This document shows positions 18,301 to 27,478 of a stretch of 56,380 nucleotides of DNA, one piece after another. The translations under genes and the position numbers were made by a program. The DNA lies in the IMG/VR virus record IMGVR_UViG_3300027708_000088, positions 1 through 56,380 of that record. One strand, 5' to 3'. The notes below the pieces were generated by a model, which saw only the letters and a list, made by a program, of their open reading frames with translations, ran no database searches and was not told the origin of the DNA. Numbering within the stretch: position 1 is the stretch's first letter; every line of letters begins with the position of its first letter. Source of the stretch: a virus.

Positions 18301-20466
18301 GTGGGTTGGTACAACCGTGGCCCGAATACGCAGGACGGCCATATGGCCGTCACGCTGCCGGATGGTGTGCATGCGGAGATGGGTGGCGGTCACGGATTCC
18401 TGCTTGGCCCTGGTGCGGCCGGCGCAGAATCGGGTCAGTTCGATCACCACATGTATCTGCCGATTGCTGGCTTTCAGGGCGCTCCTACGTCTGCTGGCGG
18501 CAATTCTGATACATCTGGTAGCCCATACTCCAGTGACGGGTCTACGGGCGGCTTAGGCGGCTCTAGTGGCTCAGGTGGATCGGGTGGCTCGGGCGGTTCC
18601 GGTGATCAGGGTATCGGCATGAGCTATGACCCGATGTCGCAACTGTCGGGCGGTTTCACTCTGCAAAATATTGCGAAGTTCGCGACGATGATGTTGGCGA
18701 ACGCCGCGCTGGGCAATCCGATTGGAAGGATGGCTGTCGCCCGTAACAGTCGCGGCGCTATGGGCGGCATCATGGGTGGCGGCGGTAGCGCCGTCGATGT
18801 CGATTCCATGATTGGCGATCTGCCGGATACTGCTGACATTCCGTTTGACAAGGCGGTGATGCGCGCGCAGACCGCGAAGGCTACGGCTGAGAAGCAGGTC
18901 GGTAAGTATGGGCAGGATTCCCCGCAGGGGATTAAGGCTTTGAATGCTTACAAGTCTGCCCTTGAGTCTGTGCAATCGGCTGACGCCCGTAGGGATAAAG
19001 CTCTTGATTCTCAAACCACTAAAGCTGGCACTCTGAGTGACAAGCTGCAAGTGCTGAATGAGAAACTTGCGGAGCAGACAAGCTCACCTAAGACGAAGCA
19101 GTCCACGATTCAATCGACGTTGAATCAGATTGATCAGACGCGAGAGAAGTTGGGTAATTTGCCGGCGGCTGCAAAGTCTGCCGCGCAGGGAAGTAACTCT
19201 TACTTCAAGGACGCTGTTGAGGGTTTGACTCCGTTGTCTGACTTCATTGGTGGCGGCGGCGGCTTGAGTCCGGTGTTTAAGCGTAACGGTGGTGGCGGTG
19301 CCACTCCCGATATTGCTCCCAAGGACACGGGTGGCACGGTGCGTGATACGCCACCGATGTCTCGTAGCTCGTTGGACAAGTTGCATGACTCGCCAAGTGT
19401 GGGCACGTTGCCTAATGTTCCACCGGGCCAATTGAACAGTAGGTCTACTGCGACGGTTGGCGGCGGCGGGAGTTTCCCTGGCACGTTGCCGGCCGTTTCA
19501 CCGGACCAGTTGAACAGTAGGTCTACCGCTGCGGTTGGTGGCGGCGGCATGTTCGATAAGCCCGGTCCTGTCATTGGAGATGCTCCGTATGCGGGTATGC
19601 GGGACAGTAAGTCCAAACCGCCTGATACTTCTGGTTTGAAGAATCCTGGTATTGCACCACCAATGGGTTCCGATCCGGCCACGATGAACGCCTATAAGCA
19701 AGCTCAAGCCAATTCGTTGCGCGCCGCTTTTGCTCCTGCTTCTCCCGCTCCTGGCGTCAACGCTGCCGGTTCTGGCAGTCGCCCTGGCGCTCGGGGTGGG
19801 CGTGGCGGCAATGCGCTCGGCAGCAATGCTGTTGTTGGCGGCGGTGCCGCTACTCGCGGTGTCGGCGGCGGGATGGCTCCTGCTCCTGTGTCTTACGGCT
19901 CAGGTGCCGGTGGACCGGCGAAGGATTCGTCAAAACAGATGACGGGTGGTTCTGGTTCAGGTTTCAGTATCTCCGGTGGCATTTTAGGAACTGCCGAAAA
20001 TTTGATTTCTACTGCGGCCCAAGCTGGCGCGACAGCGGCTGGAACTGCTGCCGGCGGTCCTGCTCTTGGTATGGCGGCGGGTAAGGCAGCCGACATTGCA
20101 ACTCAAGAGTTGAATCGGGCGGTTGGGTTCGCCGGCCAAGTAGCTGGTATCGCCGTCGATGGCTTGCTGGAAACTTTCGGGTTGAGTGGTTCTCCAATTG
20201 CCGATCCAGGTAAGTCGCTGCTAGGCAAGATCGCTGGCGGCTTCGCCGGGGCACATCCAGTTTCGGCTAACAGTGCTGGCGCTACGGCACCACCATTGAA
20301 ACCGGAGGAAAACAAGGACAAGCCGCAAGATAACAAGATGAATGCACAACAGGGCGCTGCGCCGCTAGTGCATATCGAAAACATGAACAACCATCAGGCT
20401 GACGGCCAATCGGTTGGAAAAGACATTTCGCGCCAGTTGATGGCGGCTGCGCCTAACGGTCGCTAA
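15361..20466 (+). CDS. Tape measure protein with embedded peptidoglycan-hydrolase domain
   Basis: This 1701-residue protein sets tail length and is the longest gene here. It has helical, Ala-rich N-terminal regions (coiled coil ~60-160), the phage tail tape measure core (~170-330, with QNAAYILAKAGF), hydrophobic segments at ~570-620 and ~755-830, and Gly-rich low-complexity linkers. Residues ~910-1040 resemble NlpC/P60-type hydrolases: DDCSGI supplies a likely catalytic Cys near 934, DGHMAV a likely His near 991 and DHHMY follows. The domain may cut cell wall during DNA entry. The gene overlaps the chaperone extension and ends before a strong hairpin. Confidence 0.92.
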   Translation: MSDKGIFLDILPRFDMAAAAAIVTKVQALFKKAGVESSMAFGAGAEAGLKGLQAELIRTESVASASYAKMRKATGDYQIAEARINELRAKNVEATSARMIAAQRRYEAALTNGMRLNKDYALAQAAATDASAAVAAKQTAMADTAVVAGTRMNNVGMIATGALGLIAASSVGAAGKYEASLTRIKVATGESADQIKALGDGMLQLAPQVGYSAQELQNAAYILAKAGFKDAKDQLVILKAAAQLAKVEGADLKDTMDGLTTTMVDFHVPAGKAADVASQLQFAIGASKVPIDQFMGALHNFEPLMKVIADKGLDASTAIAQVGVAMAQMTQNGTGADQASQNLRNTLLHLIDANGPQRNMLGAMGFKPDELSRELSDPNFGMLGVMQKVAAGVAAQANDSGLIVMDTMYKNAQATEDLKVKYDLLTGASKDYADQLNNGINPGMKDLHAQKELDPLLAQWDSARKKVEGYSDTLNKNKDIVQTVSQVMKSITGTDQGMLVFSQLFGDEAASKKTMALYEEAKKARAEANGDVHDFGDVKDTYQFKLDAAKGAWHSLTVEIGTTFLPVAKNAMDVLGAIAGFLGRHETLLNVVIKAVEILSARWVLMKAALVLDPIFAAMGVGFGKVLSVANKTFKDIWYSSEIAYSKMTTAAVTSANESAVAAEGSATKQMAAQDKVAVNAEVASGKGTVAVVAAAEKQAVAQETVTVAANTTNVAVGAGRAEAAAVGAVGVEAAAAKEVIAEREVGAAAVTANGALGGLLAGGKGLAGLAGLMVVPEILPSDGSRADNAVNMAAGASWLLGPEVGIPATAAAALINTPGGETNKGRNAAQATGGGTAAHADGGPIVGPGSKGKDSVLMWGAPGEHVWTAEEVDAAGGHAAMYAMRAGVRGQIQGYEDGGAPGGSPGYGNMSTLSQWLSQFQGGRYNNASGDDCSGIASQIINVAMGQAPLASRMTTRTAGPWLAAHGFRNGYKGAGAINVGWYNRGPNTQDGHMAVTLPDGVHAEMGGGHGFLLGPGAAGAESGQFDHHMYLPIAGFQGAPTSAGGNSDTSGSPYSSDGSTGGLGGSSGSGGSGGSGGSGDQGIGMSYDPMSQLSGGFTLQNIAKFATMMLANAALGNPIGRMAVARNSRGAMGGIMGGGGSAVDVDSMIGDLPDTADIPFDKAVMRAQTAKATAEKQVGKYGQDSPQGIKALNAYKSALESVQSADARRDKALDSQTTKAGTLSDKLQVLNEKLAEQTSSPKTKQSTIQSTLNQIDQTREKLGNLPAAAKSAAQGSNSYFKDAVEGLTPLSDFIGGGGGLSPVFKRNGGGGATPDIAPKDTGGTVRDTPPMSRSSLDKLHDSPSVGTLPNVPPGQLNSRSTATVGGGGSFPGTLPAVSPDQLNSRSTAAVGGGGMFDKPGPVIGDAPYAGMRDSKSKPPDTSGLKNPGIAPPMGSDPATMNAYKQAQANSLRAAFAPASPAPGVNAAGSGSRPGARGGRGGNALGSNAVVGGGAATRGVGGGMAPAPVSYGSGAGGPAKDSSKQMTGGSGSGFSISGGILGTAENLISTAAQAGATAAGTAAGGPALGMAAGKAADIATQELNRAVGFAGQVAGIAVDGLLETFGLSGSPIADPGKSLLGKIAGGFAGAHPVSANSAGATAPPLKPEENKDKPQDNKMNAQQGAAPLVHIENMNNHQADGQSVGKDISRQLMAAAPNGR

Positions 20467-20477
20467 TTGCGCCGTTG

Positions 20478-20510
20478 AAGGTGGGCCTACCTAACGTGTA
20501 GGCCCACCTT
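20478..20510 (+). terminator. Hairpin after the tape measure gene
   Basis: AAGGTGGGCCTAC (20478-20490) pairs perfectly with GTAGGCCCACCTT (20498-20510) around a 7-base loop, a 13-bp stem. It is followed by TTGG, so the U tract is poor, but the stem is strong enough to act as a terminator or processing barrier between tape measure and minor tail genes. Confidence 0.75.
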
Positions 20511-20537
20511 TGGTATCTAAACGGAATTGAGGTTCGG

Positions 20538-22532
20538 GTGGCGGTAACGTATTCCCTGCGTGGGCAAGTCATTACTCCTTGGTCAGGTTCGACCGCATGG
20601 ACTTTAGGTTCGTTCTGCTCCAATAACGGAAACCTGTATGTGTGCATTACGGCGGGAACTTCAGGTTTCGCTGTCGGCCCTATGGGAACTGGTCCGTCTA
20701 TCAAAGACGGGACAGTGGTGTGGCAGTACTACGCTGTCAATGTTTCCTATCCTTCCGGTACGATCTCCACGCTGGGAAAGAATCTAGCTATTGAGAATCG
20801 GGCACCACACATCACCTATGTCGGCCCCAACGGAACAAAATTCTATTTGGCCGGCCCGTTAGCTGCTACTCCTGGGGCGCAGACGGGTGTCGTTTTGCAG
20901 CACATTACGGGTTTAACTCCACCGTTCCGACACCTCGACAATCAGGGCGCTCGGCAAGACGGCACTACTTGGACTGACACGCTTTACGAACCCGGCGAGA
21001 TCGACATGGTTCTTGAGGCTTCGGGTTTGGCGGCTGCTGACATACGCGCAGCACTGCGCTCATGGCAGGGCGCATGGAATCCGAAAGTTCAGGGCCGGCT
21101 GAGTGTCTTCACGCCAGAGAATGGCGAATGGTGGGCGCGCGTTCGACAAATGAAAAACTTTGGCGATCCGATCACCTACTCGCATGAAAATTACGGCGGT
21201 CAGCAATTCACATGGGCTGCCCGTAACGATGATTCTTTTTGGGAATCTTTCGACTCTGTTTCCTCATTCAAAATGAATCTCAAAAACTCCATTGACTCGT
21301 TCAGCGGTTCCGCTAACGTGTCCAGCCTGGGTTCTAACTGGACGCAAACGTATTACTACAAAGACGTTAATGGAAACAGATCGCAAAACACATCCACGGT
21401 GATGGGTTATTGCGGGTTGGACGGTTCGGGTAACGCCCATTGGACGAGCAACGGGGTTACCGCTCGCGAGGTTGTCAATCGTTACGCTACGGGTTCATCG
21501 ACAGACTATCAAATGATTTCGGTAGCTTTCAATGCGCCTGTAGCTTTCGATTTTTGGGGCGGCGTCTACATTGATATTTGGGGCCGGATGGATTCATTCG
21601 GTAACGGTATACGCGCACGCATCGGCGGTAATGGCCTGATTGATGAGGTTATTCTTTCTCGGTTCACTAACGGAGCTTCCGGCGTGAATCCTACCGAAAC
21701 TGTGATGCATCGTCGGCCTTTACTTGTTGGCCCGTTGTGGAATGAAAAGTGGACGTTGTTGTGTGGCACAACTAGCGGTGCCCGTAATTTCAAGATTCAG
21801 CGCGGCGACGGTTTCACTGTGGTTGATTGCGACGAGATTGGAACTAGCTCTCAGATCGCAAACACTAGCCGGGGCTGGGGTTTCGGAATGGCTGCCGGCC
21901 CTGCCCAATCTTTCTCGCCATTAAATCTGAGCAAAGCCACCCAGGTTGCGCCGCCCGACATCCATGAGTGGTCGGCCGGCGACAACCTCACGGTGACACA
22001 AAGCGGAACAGTTTCTTTGCTTAATCGCGGCGACGTTGAGGCATGGCCGAGGTATCTGCTCTACGGACCTGGCACCTTCACCATCGGTGACGGGCCAAAC
22101 GGTAAGCCAGTCACCTTCGGCCCGTTGCTGGAAAACCAGCTTGTCATGTTGACAACCCTGCCGAGACTTCGCGGCGTCACTGACCTATCAAAAACGTCTT
22201 TGAACCAAAAAGTGGTGGACGGCACGATTGTTCCATTAGCCATTCCCAGCAACAATCTAACCAAGTTCCAAAGTCTAATCAAGGGTGTCATTGACTTTGC
22301 AACAAACAATAATGTTCCCCCCCTGCTTGAAAACTTTGAGTCACTGTTCGGTATTTTGCCGCCGCAGGGTCCGCTTTACTCTTTGCTAAACGGGAGGTTT
22401 ACTAAATCCCTTCCCGCTAAGGACAACGATTCTTACGCTTTGGTTCAAAAAATCACGGTGACCATAGTTGATGGTAATGCCGATTCTAAGATCGTCGCGG
22501 CTGTCACTCCGAGAAGAACATGGCCGATGTAA
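20538..22532 (+). CDS. Minor tail protein (distal tail / Dit-like)
   Basis: The 664-residue protein is the first gene after the tape measure, where actinophages carry the distal tail protein. Residues ~10-75 look like a small carbohydrate-binding-type module (WTLGSFCSNNGNLYVC, then DGTVVWQYY). The following part has ITYVGPNGTKFYLAGPL and LYEPGEIDMVLEASG, typical of actinophage Dit-like minor tail proteins. The central ~230-420 region looks like a concanavalin-like beta sandwich, and the end (KPVTFGPLLENQLVMLTTLPRLRGV) is also typical. It starts with GTG after the hairpin. Confidence 0.75.
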   Translation: MAVTYSLRGQVITPWSGSTAWTLGSFCSNNGNLYVCITAGTSGFAVGPMGTGPSIKDGTVVWQYYAVNVSYPSGTISTLGKNLAIENRAPHITYVGPNGTKFYLAGPLAATPGAQTGVVLQHITGLTPPFRHLDNQGARQDGTTWTDTLYEPGEIDMVLEASGLAAADIRAALRSWQGAWNPKVQGRLSVFTPENGEWWARVRQMKNFGDPITYSHENYGGQQFTWAARNDDSFWESFDSVSSFKMNLKNSIDSFSGSANVSSLGSNWTQTYYYKDVNGNRSQNTSTVMGYCGLDGSGNAHWTSNGVTAREVVNRYATGSSTDYQMISVAFNAPVAFDFWGGVYIDIWGRMDSFGNGIRARIGGNGLIDEVILSRFTNGASGVNPTETVMHRRPLLVGPLWNEKWTLLCGTTSGARNFKIQRGDGFTVVDCDEIGTSSQIANTSRGWGFGMAAGPAQSFSPLNLSKATQVAPPDIHEWSAGDNLTVTQSGTVSLLNRGDVEAWPRYLLYGPGTFTIGDGPNGKPVTFGPLLENQLVMLTTLPRLRGVTDLSKTSLNQKVVDGTIVPLAIPSNNLTKFQSLIKGVIDFATNNNVPPLLENFESLFGILPPQGPLYSLLNGRFTKSLPAKDNDSYALVQKITVTIVDGNADSKIVAAVTPRRTWPM

Positions 22533-22554
22533 GACATGATTGAGGGGACGCTGA

Positions 22555-24252
22555 ATGGAAAACTCTTCGTCGGGGAAAGCTAAACTTACCACTGAAGAAC
22601 AGACCGCCCTGGACAGTAATCTACATTTCAGTGATTACATGGCGGCAACTTCTCCGGTAGTCCATCAAGTTTTGGATCACGCCGAGATTCCAGAAGTTGT
22701 CATAACCGTATATAGCAATAGATATGATCCCATTGCGGAAATCAATGATCACATTTCTGTGTCCGCAGATTTTACCCGTAACGCAATTGATGCGGCTACG
22801 ATTGTGCTGAAGTCTACCGATCCTGCTGTGGCATTAATTATGCAATGCCATGAAACTGTTGTCCCAATCACTATTCAGATTGGGACGATGCGATGGTCTG
22901 GCAGAGTAGATAACTTTGACTATGCGATGGTTAATGACGTTCGTACCGTGACGGTGCAATGTATGGGCGATTTTGCTTGGTTTTCTAAGATTATGGTTTG
23001 GCCTAATTTTCGGCTGCCGCTTCAATTTCAATATCCGACGCGAGCCTTGTTTATTGGTCCCGCAATTACCTGTATCAAAACTGTGATTAGCGAGCAAAGT
23101 TTCAGGTTGCAATCCGGCATATGGGAATTTGTCAATAATTTGTTGTCGTACAATTTTGATCCGCAATCTTGGGCCGGCACCTATTTGATGAGTGACGGCC
23201 ATCTGCTGGACATGCTGAAGTACCCTATCGTGGTGGTCCCAACGAATCCTCTTTTGGATACCTCAAAATTTGTTTCTTTCAACGGTCGCATGGATAAGAT
23301 TTCAACTATTGTTGAGCAGGTTCTTAAAGACAACGGTTTGGTTTTGTCTGCCGATTTGTGGCTTCCTGGTGATCCTCAGCCAGCCGGTTTGCGTGCCCAA
23401 TTAAAAACTCCAACAATTGTGGTTGATGTAAAGGATCGAAGCGGTCTTGTGGGGCCGACTGGCACGTTCCTCGACGGTATTTTGTCGAACTTTGTTGACA
23501 TTTTAGGTACTTTTGGGGATACGTTAAAGCCTTTCTTGAATCCAAAAAATGAGTATGCTCCCGAGGGTTTGAACATTGCACCTATTTTTGGTCTTAACTT
23601 TGTGAAGCCGTGGGTGTTGTTTCAGGATCATCCTCGTAGCGGTATCACTGAGTTTCATTTGTTTGGCAATCATCCGTTAGCGCACACGGTGATTGGTGGC
23701 GGTAAGTCGCCAAAATGGCTTAACGATTTGATTAATGCAACTTTCGAGTGGGCGATTGACGCTATATCCATTGCTATCGGAATTACTGGTGTTCCATCGG
23801 ATTTGCTTAATGGGACGCTGGACGATGTTATTTTAGCGTTTTCTCAGACTGAGAATTTTGAGCGCCGTAAGAAGCTCGGCCCGTATGGTTGGCCTGAATA
23901 TTTTGTGCAGACCGGGGCGTCGGCGTATACGCTGGATGAATGGTTTGCTTTGGCTGGCGCGATGTGGGATACGCGCGGTTTTCACGCTGTAACTTTATCG
24001 TTTGATAATGGCTTCCCTTATGCGCTGGGGAGGGATTTGTTTGTTGGTTCGATGGCGTCTTTCGCTATCGACGGTATGTTGTTCACTGAGTATGTGGAGA
24101 AGATCAGTTTTGTTGATGATCGTAATTCTCGCGCGAAGGTGAAGTGTGTTATTGGTGACGGTAAGCGGCACGATAATCCGATTGTAAAAATTCAGCGAAA
24201 TCTGGTGCATTTTGAGGAAGCGATCCAGATTATTACTTTGAGTGCTAACTAG
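22555..24252 (+). CDS. Minor tail protein, ReqiPepy6 Gp37-like baseplate hub
   Basis: The 565-residue product resembles the Siphovirus Gp37-like family of tail-associated proteins. It has YDPIAEINDHISVSADFTRN, IQIGTMRWSGRVDNFDY, a long Pro/Phe-rich middle and a C-terminal ALGRDLFVGSMASFAIDG segment followed by KVKCVIGDGKRHDNP. It is probably the hub protein that links the distal tail ring to receptor-binding proteins. The start lies 22 bases after the previous stop, preceded by GAGGGGACG. Confidence 0.75.
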   Translation: MENSSSGKAKLTTEEQTALDSNLHFSDYMAATSPVVHQVLDHAEIPEVVITVYSNRYDPIAEINDHISVSADFTRNAIDAATIVLKSTDPAVALIMQCHETVVPITIQIGTMRWSGRVDNFDYAMVNDVRTVTVQCMGDFAWFSKIMVWPNFRLPLQFQYPTRALFIGPAITCIKTVISEQSFRLQSGIWEFVNNLLSYNFDPQSWAGTYLMSDGHLLDMLKYPIVVVPTNPLLDTSKFVSFNGRMDKISTIVEQVLKDNGLVLSADLWLPGDPQPAGLRAQLKTPTIVVDVKDRSGLVGPTGTFLDGILSNFVDILGTFGDTLKPFLNPKNEYAPEGLNIAPIFGLNFVKPWVLFQDHPRSGITEFHLFGNHPLAHTVIGGGKSPKWLNDLINATFEWAIDAISIAIGITGVPSDLLNGTLDDVILAFSQTENFERRKKLGPYGWPEYFVQTGASAYTLDEWFALAGAMWDTRGFHAVTLSFDNGFPYALGRDLFVGSMASFAIDGMLFTEYVEKISFVDDRNSRAKVKCVIGDGKRHDNPIVKIQRNLVHFEEAIQIITLSAN

Positions 24253-24265
24253 GTAGGGGATTACT

Positions 24266-25387
24266 TTGGCAGGAATTGTGTGGACTGGTCAGGTGAATTT
24301 CACCGATTCCAGCGATGTGGGCACCACAGGTGTCGCCACTTTGACGTTGACACCGGACATCGGGGTGTCGAATTTGCCGGCTTTGGTGAATGGCACGCCG
24401 GGGTTACCGCCCAAGCTGCGTAATATTACGGTGAATCAGGTGACGGCTGGTCAAACTCCTTCGGCCTCGACGTTCAGCAAGGTTTCGGATGGCGGTCCTG
24501 GCGTAGCTTCGGAGTATGACCTAGTGTTGTATATCAATAAAGGCGAGAAGGGCGACACTGGCTCGACAACGATTACGTCAGCGTCGGACGTGACCGGAAC
24601 CTTGTCTAACGGTTACACGATTGCATACAACAGTGTGCAGTCGAAGTGGCTGATTAGCCCGACGTTGGCCGGCGACATTTATGCGCCAACTACCTACTCA
24701 TCCTATTCGGGGAACAGCAACCAGGCGACGTTGGCGACGTTGCAGATTCCGGCGCAGCCATTCGATTGGCGACCCGACGTAGACGGCTTCGCTCTCGTCA
24801 ATCCGACAAGCGGAGCGTCAACGAAGGTCGAATTGTATGCCTTGCTGAACAGCACGGTGAGCGGCGATACGGTCGGTATCGGCCCCGGCGTGGTGGGCAA
24901 CGGTTCTTTAGTTTCATTGCAGCGCGCGTTTGGTGGGACGATTAGCTCCACCGCAGCCTATGGCCGGGTGTATGCCGGTCAGGCTTGCACGTTGTATTTG
25001 GTGGCGAAGAACAACGGCGGCTACGACAACTGGTCAATCACCAACACCAATGTGAATTTCACGGTGAAGGTCAATCCGATTCCGGCTGTGTATGCGAAGC
25101 CGCTCACGCTGACGATCAATGGAAGTCCTACGGGCGGTACATTCACTCTAACTTATGGCGGTTACACCACCACAGCCATTAACCTGACTGACCCGCCAGC
25201 TACCGTTCGCTCCAAGATTGAGGCTTTAACTTCTGTTGGCACTGGCAACGTGACCGTCACATCATCGTCAACAAGCTCGCCGTACTACAACTACACGATA
25301 ACTCTGTCTAGCAACTTGGCGACTACCGGATTCACCGCTACAACATCATTCACGGGTGGAACTTCGCCAACAATTTCTTGGTCATAA
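24266..25387 (+). CDS. Minor tail protein with C-terminal beta-sandwich domain
   Basis: The 373-residue protein starts with TTG preceded by AGGTAGGGGA. Its N-terminal ~250 residues include GLPPKLRNITVNQV and a VLYINKGEKGD segment typical of actinophage minor tail proteins. The last ~95 residues form a Thr/Ser-rich beta-sandwich beginning LTINGSPTGGTFTL and ending FTGGTSPTISW. A related domain (VIVNGSPTGGSFTL ... FTGGTSPSV) lies inside the next protein, so the module was copied between neighbours. Confidence 0.7.
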   Translation: MAGIVWTGQVNFTDSSDVGTTGVATLTLTPDIGVSNLPALVNGTPGLPPKLRNITVNQVTAGQTPSASTFSKVSDGGPGVASEYDLVLYINKGEKGDTGSTTITSASDVTGTLSNGYTIAYNSVQSKWLISPTLAGDIYAPTTYSSYSGNSNQATLATLQIPAQPFDWRPDVDGFALVNPTSGASTKVELYALLNSTVSGDTVGIGPGVVGNGSLVSLQRAFGGTISSTAAYGRVYAGQACTLYLVAKNNGGYDNWSITNTNVNFTVKVNPIPAVYAKPLTLTINGSPTGGTFTLTYGGYTTTAINLTDPPATVRSKIEALTSVGTGNVTVTSSSTSSPYYNYTITLSSNLATTGFTATTSFTGGTSPTISWS

Positions 25388-25399
25388 AGGAGGTGTCGG

Positions 25400-27478
25400 G
25401 TGACTTCTCCGATAACCCCAGACCCGAGTATCCATAAAGTTCCACTTTCGCAGCAAAAGGCTCAAACTCTCACACCGTATGAAACTCAAAAGTTTCAGCA
25501 GTGGGGTACGAATCTTCTAAACGCTATTGTCAGTAAAGTTGTTCATATCATTACTTTCGGGATTATTCCCGAGGGTGCTGTCAACGGGGCTTTGACAAAC
25601 TTGGAGAACTGGTGGGGCGGGTTCCTTAACGATGTGCATAGCGCATTGACGTGGAAACCTAACCTTCCCACTACCACGGTTTCAACGAACACTAGGGTCA
25701 GCGATGTCGCTGATGCCGCCAGGGGTACGCGCCGCGATGCCACTAGAGGAATCACCGATTTGGTTCCGCAGAGCCGACTTCCAATTATTCCGGTGTCCCA
25801 TATCGCGGCGGCTGACTCGACGGCCAACCTTCTCGTCGGGGGAGGGTTCGATAATGCCGCGAACTTGGATTATTTGAGCAGCTACGCCTGGGATGGCACG
25901 GTGGGCAGGACGGGCGTCGGTTCGGCGAAGGCCACTGGCAACGGCTCTGCTCAAGCGTTGTTCTCTAATTCGATTGATGCGTATGCCGGCCAGTCTTTCA
26001 CTTTGGGCGGCTGGGTTAAGTGGTCTGGTGTTTCCGCGACAGGCGCAGCGTTTTCCGTTTCGGTATCAACCTATCTAGGTTCGACGTTGGTTGGCACAAC
26101 CGTTTTAGGTTCGGTGAATAACCCGGCGGCGTCGGGTGGCTGGGTGAACCTGGCGGGAACGTACACAGTTCCCTGCGTGCAGTCAGTGATCGTCAACGGT
26201 TCCCCTACGGGCGGCTCGTTCACACTGAAATTCAACGGGGCGACTACGGCACCGATTGCCTACAACGCAACTGCTGGGGCTGTCCAATCGGCTTTAGAAG
26301 CTCTTAGCTCTGTCGGCCCCGGCAATGTTTCGGTGACGCTAACCAGCAATGTGTATCGAGTGACTTTTTCAACTTCGGTGTCTGGCGGTCAAACCGCTAT
26401 GACTCCTGCGGTGACTTTTACTGGCGGGACTTCCCCTTCGGTAACATCCTATGTTTCGGCAACCGTCGATAACATTCGACTCAAGTTGTCGGTGAATGCT
26501 TCGGTCACGGCCGGCACGGTGTGGTGGGACGATCTGACAGCATTCAAGACCGGCATCTTGGACGGTGTGTTGGTTTCTGGCTTAGGAACAACCACCGGCT
26601 CCATCATTGATGATCTTCAAGGCGCAATTGACGGTATCCATCAAGGTGTTAATGGTGGCACCGACACCGGCAATGTTCTTAGTTCGGTGAAGTCAAATCT
26701 GAATACGGTGAAGTCTTTTTCCACTAATCTGCAAACGTCTTTGATTCAGGGCTATCAAGTGGTCACCATCTCGTCGAGTGTCCCTTGGGTTGTTCCTGCC
26801 GATATTTCAGAGATTTATGTGGCTTTGTTTGGTGGCGGCGGTAAGGGATCGCAGGGCAGCGGAGGAACTTCTTCACCGCAGGCTGGTGGTTCCGGCGGGG
26901 TTGCCGGCGGTTTCATCTCTCAGCAATTAGACCCTTCCGTTTTAACCGCTGGTTCAAGTGTTGCCTGCACTGTCGGAATGGGTACTTCGGTTGGCGGTCA
27001 AGACACGTCCTTCGGCAGCTTTGTTTCTACTTCGTCGGCGTTCAAGGGTTACGTTGCGACTCCGCTCGGGCTTTTGCCTACTGGTGCTAGCGCAACGGCC
27101 GGCGGCAATGGTGGAGCCACCAATGCTTCTGGTGTTACGGCGGCAACCACAATCGTTGGGGTTGCTGGGGGATCGGGCGGCGCTTCTAGGTCAGGCAGTT
27201 TCAGTTCCGGTAATCCTGGCGGTTCCGGTAGCAACGGTCTTACTTTTGGTTTGTGCTACACCGGAGGTTCTGGTGGTGGCGGCGGCGGCGGTCTGCTGTC
27301 AAGTTATTACGGTGTTACTACGGGTGGCGCTGGCGGCTCAGGTGGTGTTCCCAGCGGTGGTGGCGGCGGCGGCGGCGGCTCAACAAATGCCACCGGAATT
27401 GGCCCCGGTACTGGTGGCCCAGGAGGCAACGGAGGGCAAGGAGTAATTCTCATCATCTATAAGACTGCGAGTACGTGA
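25400..27478 (+). CDS. Minor tail protein with carbohydrate-binding-like and glycine-rich domains
   Basis: The 692-residue product has an N-terminal helical anchor part (~1-130), then a module at ~140-390 that looks like a family 4/9-type carbohydrate-binding domain (NLLVGGGFDNAANLD, FTLGGWVKWSG, WWDDL). That module is interrupted at ~265-350 by a copy of the NGSPTGG beta-sandwich found in the previous gene. A helical link and a C-terminal glycine-rich domain (VALFGGGGKGSQGSGG onward) follow. It is probably a receptor-binding tail tip protein. GTG start with AAAGGAGGT upstream. Confidence 0.75.
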   Translation: MTSPITPDPSIHKVPLSQQKAQTLTPYETQKFQQWGTNLLNAIVSKVVHIITFGIIPEGAVNGALTNLENWWGGFLNDVHSALTWKPNLPTTTVSTNTRVSDVADAARGTRRDATRGITDLVPQSRLPIIPVSHIAAADSTANLLVGGGFDNAANLDYLSSYAWDGTVGRTGVGSAKATGNGSAQALFSNSIDAYAGQSFTLGGWVKWSGVSATGAAFSVSVSTYLGSTLVGTTVLGSVNNPAASGGWVNLAGTYTVPCVQSVIVNGSPTGGSFTLKFNGATTAPIAYNATAGAVQSALEALSSVGPGNVSVTLTSNVYRVTFSTSVSGGQTAMTPAVTFTGGTSPSVTSYVSATVDNIRLKLSVNASVTAGTVWWDDLTAFKTGILDGVLVSGLGTTTGSIIDDLQGAIDGIHQGVNGGTDTGNVLSSVKSNLNTVKSFSTNLQTSLIQGYQVVTISSSVPWVVPADISEIYVALFGGGGKGSQGSGGTSSPQAGGSGGVAGGFISQQLDPSVLTAGSSVACTVGMGTSVGGQDTSFGSFVSTSSAFKGYVATPLGLLPTGASATAGGNGGATNASGVTAATTIVGVAGGSGGASRSGSFSSGNPGGSGSNGLTFGLCYTGGSGGGGGGGLLSSYYGVTTGGAGGSGGVPSGGGGGGGGSTNATGIGPGTGGPGGNGGQGVILIIYKTAST

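Noticed and set aside
26958-27446. Plus-strand frame overlapping the glycine-rich domain of the minor tail protein
   Set aside because: It is the shifted reading of Gly-rich codons (Val/Leu/Ala-rich), a composition artefact.
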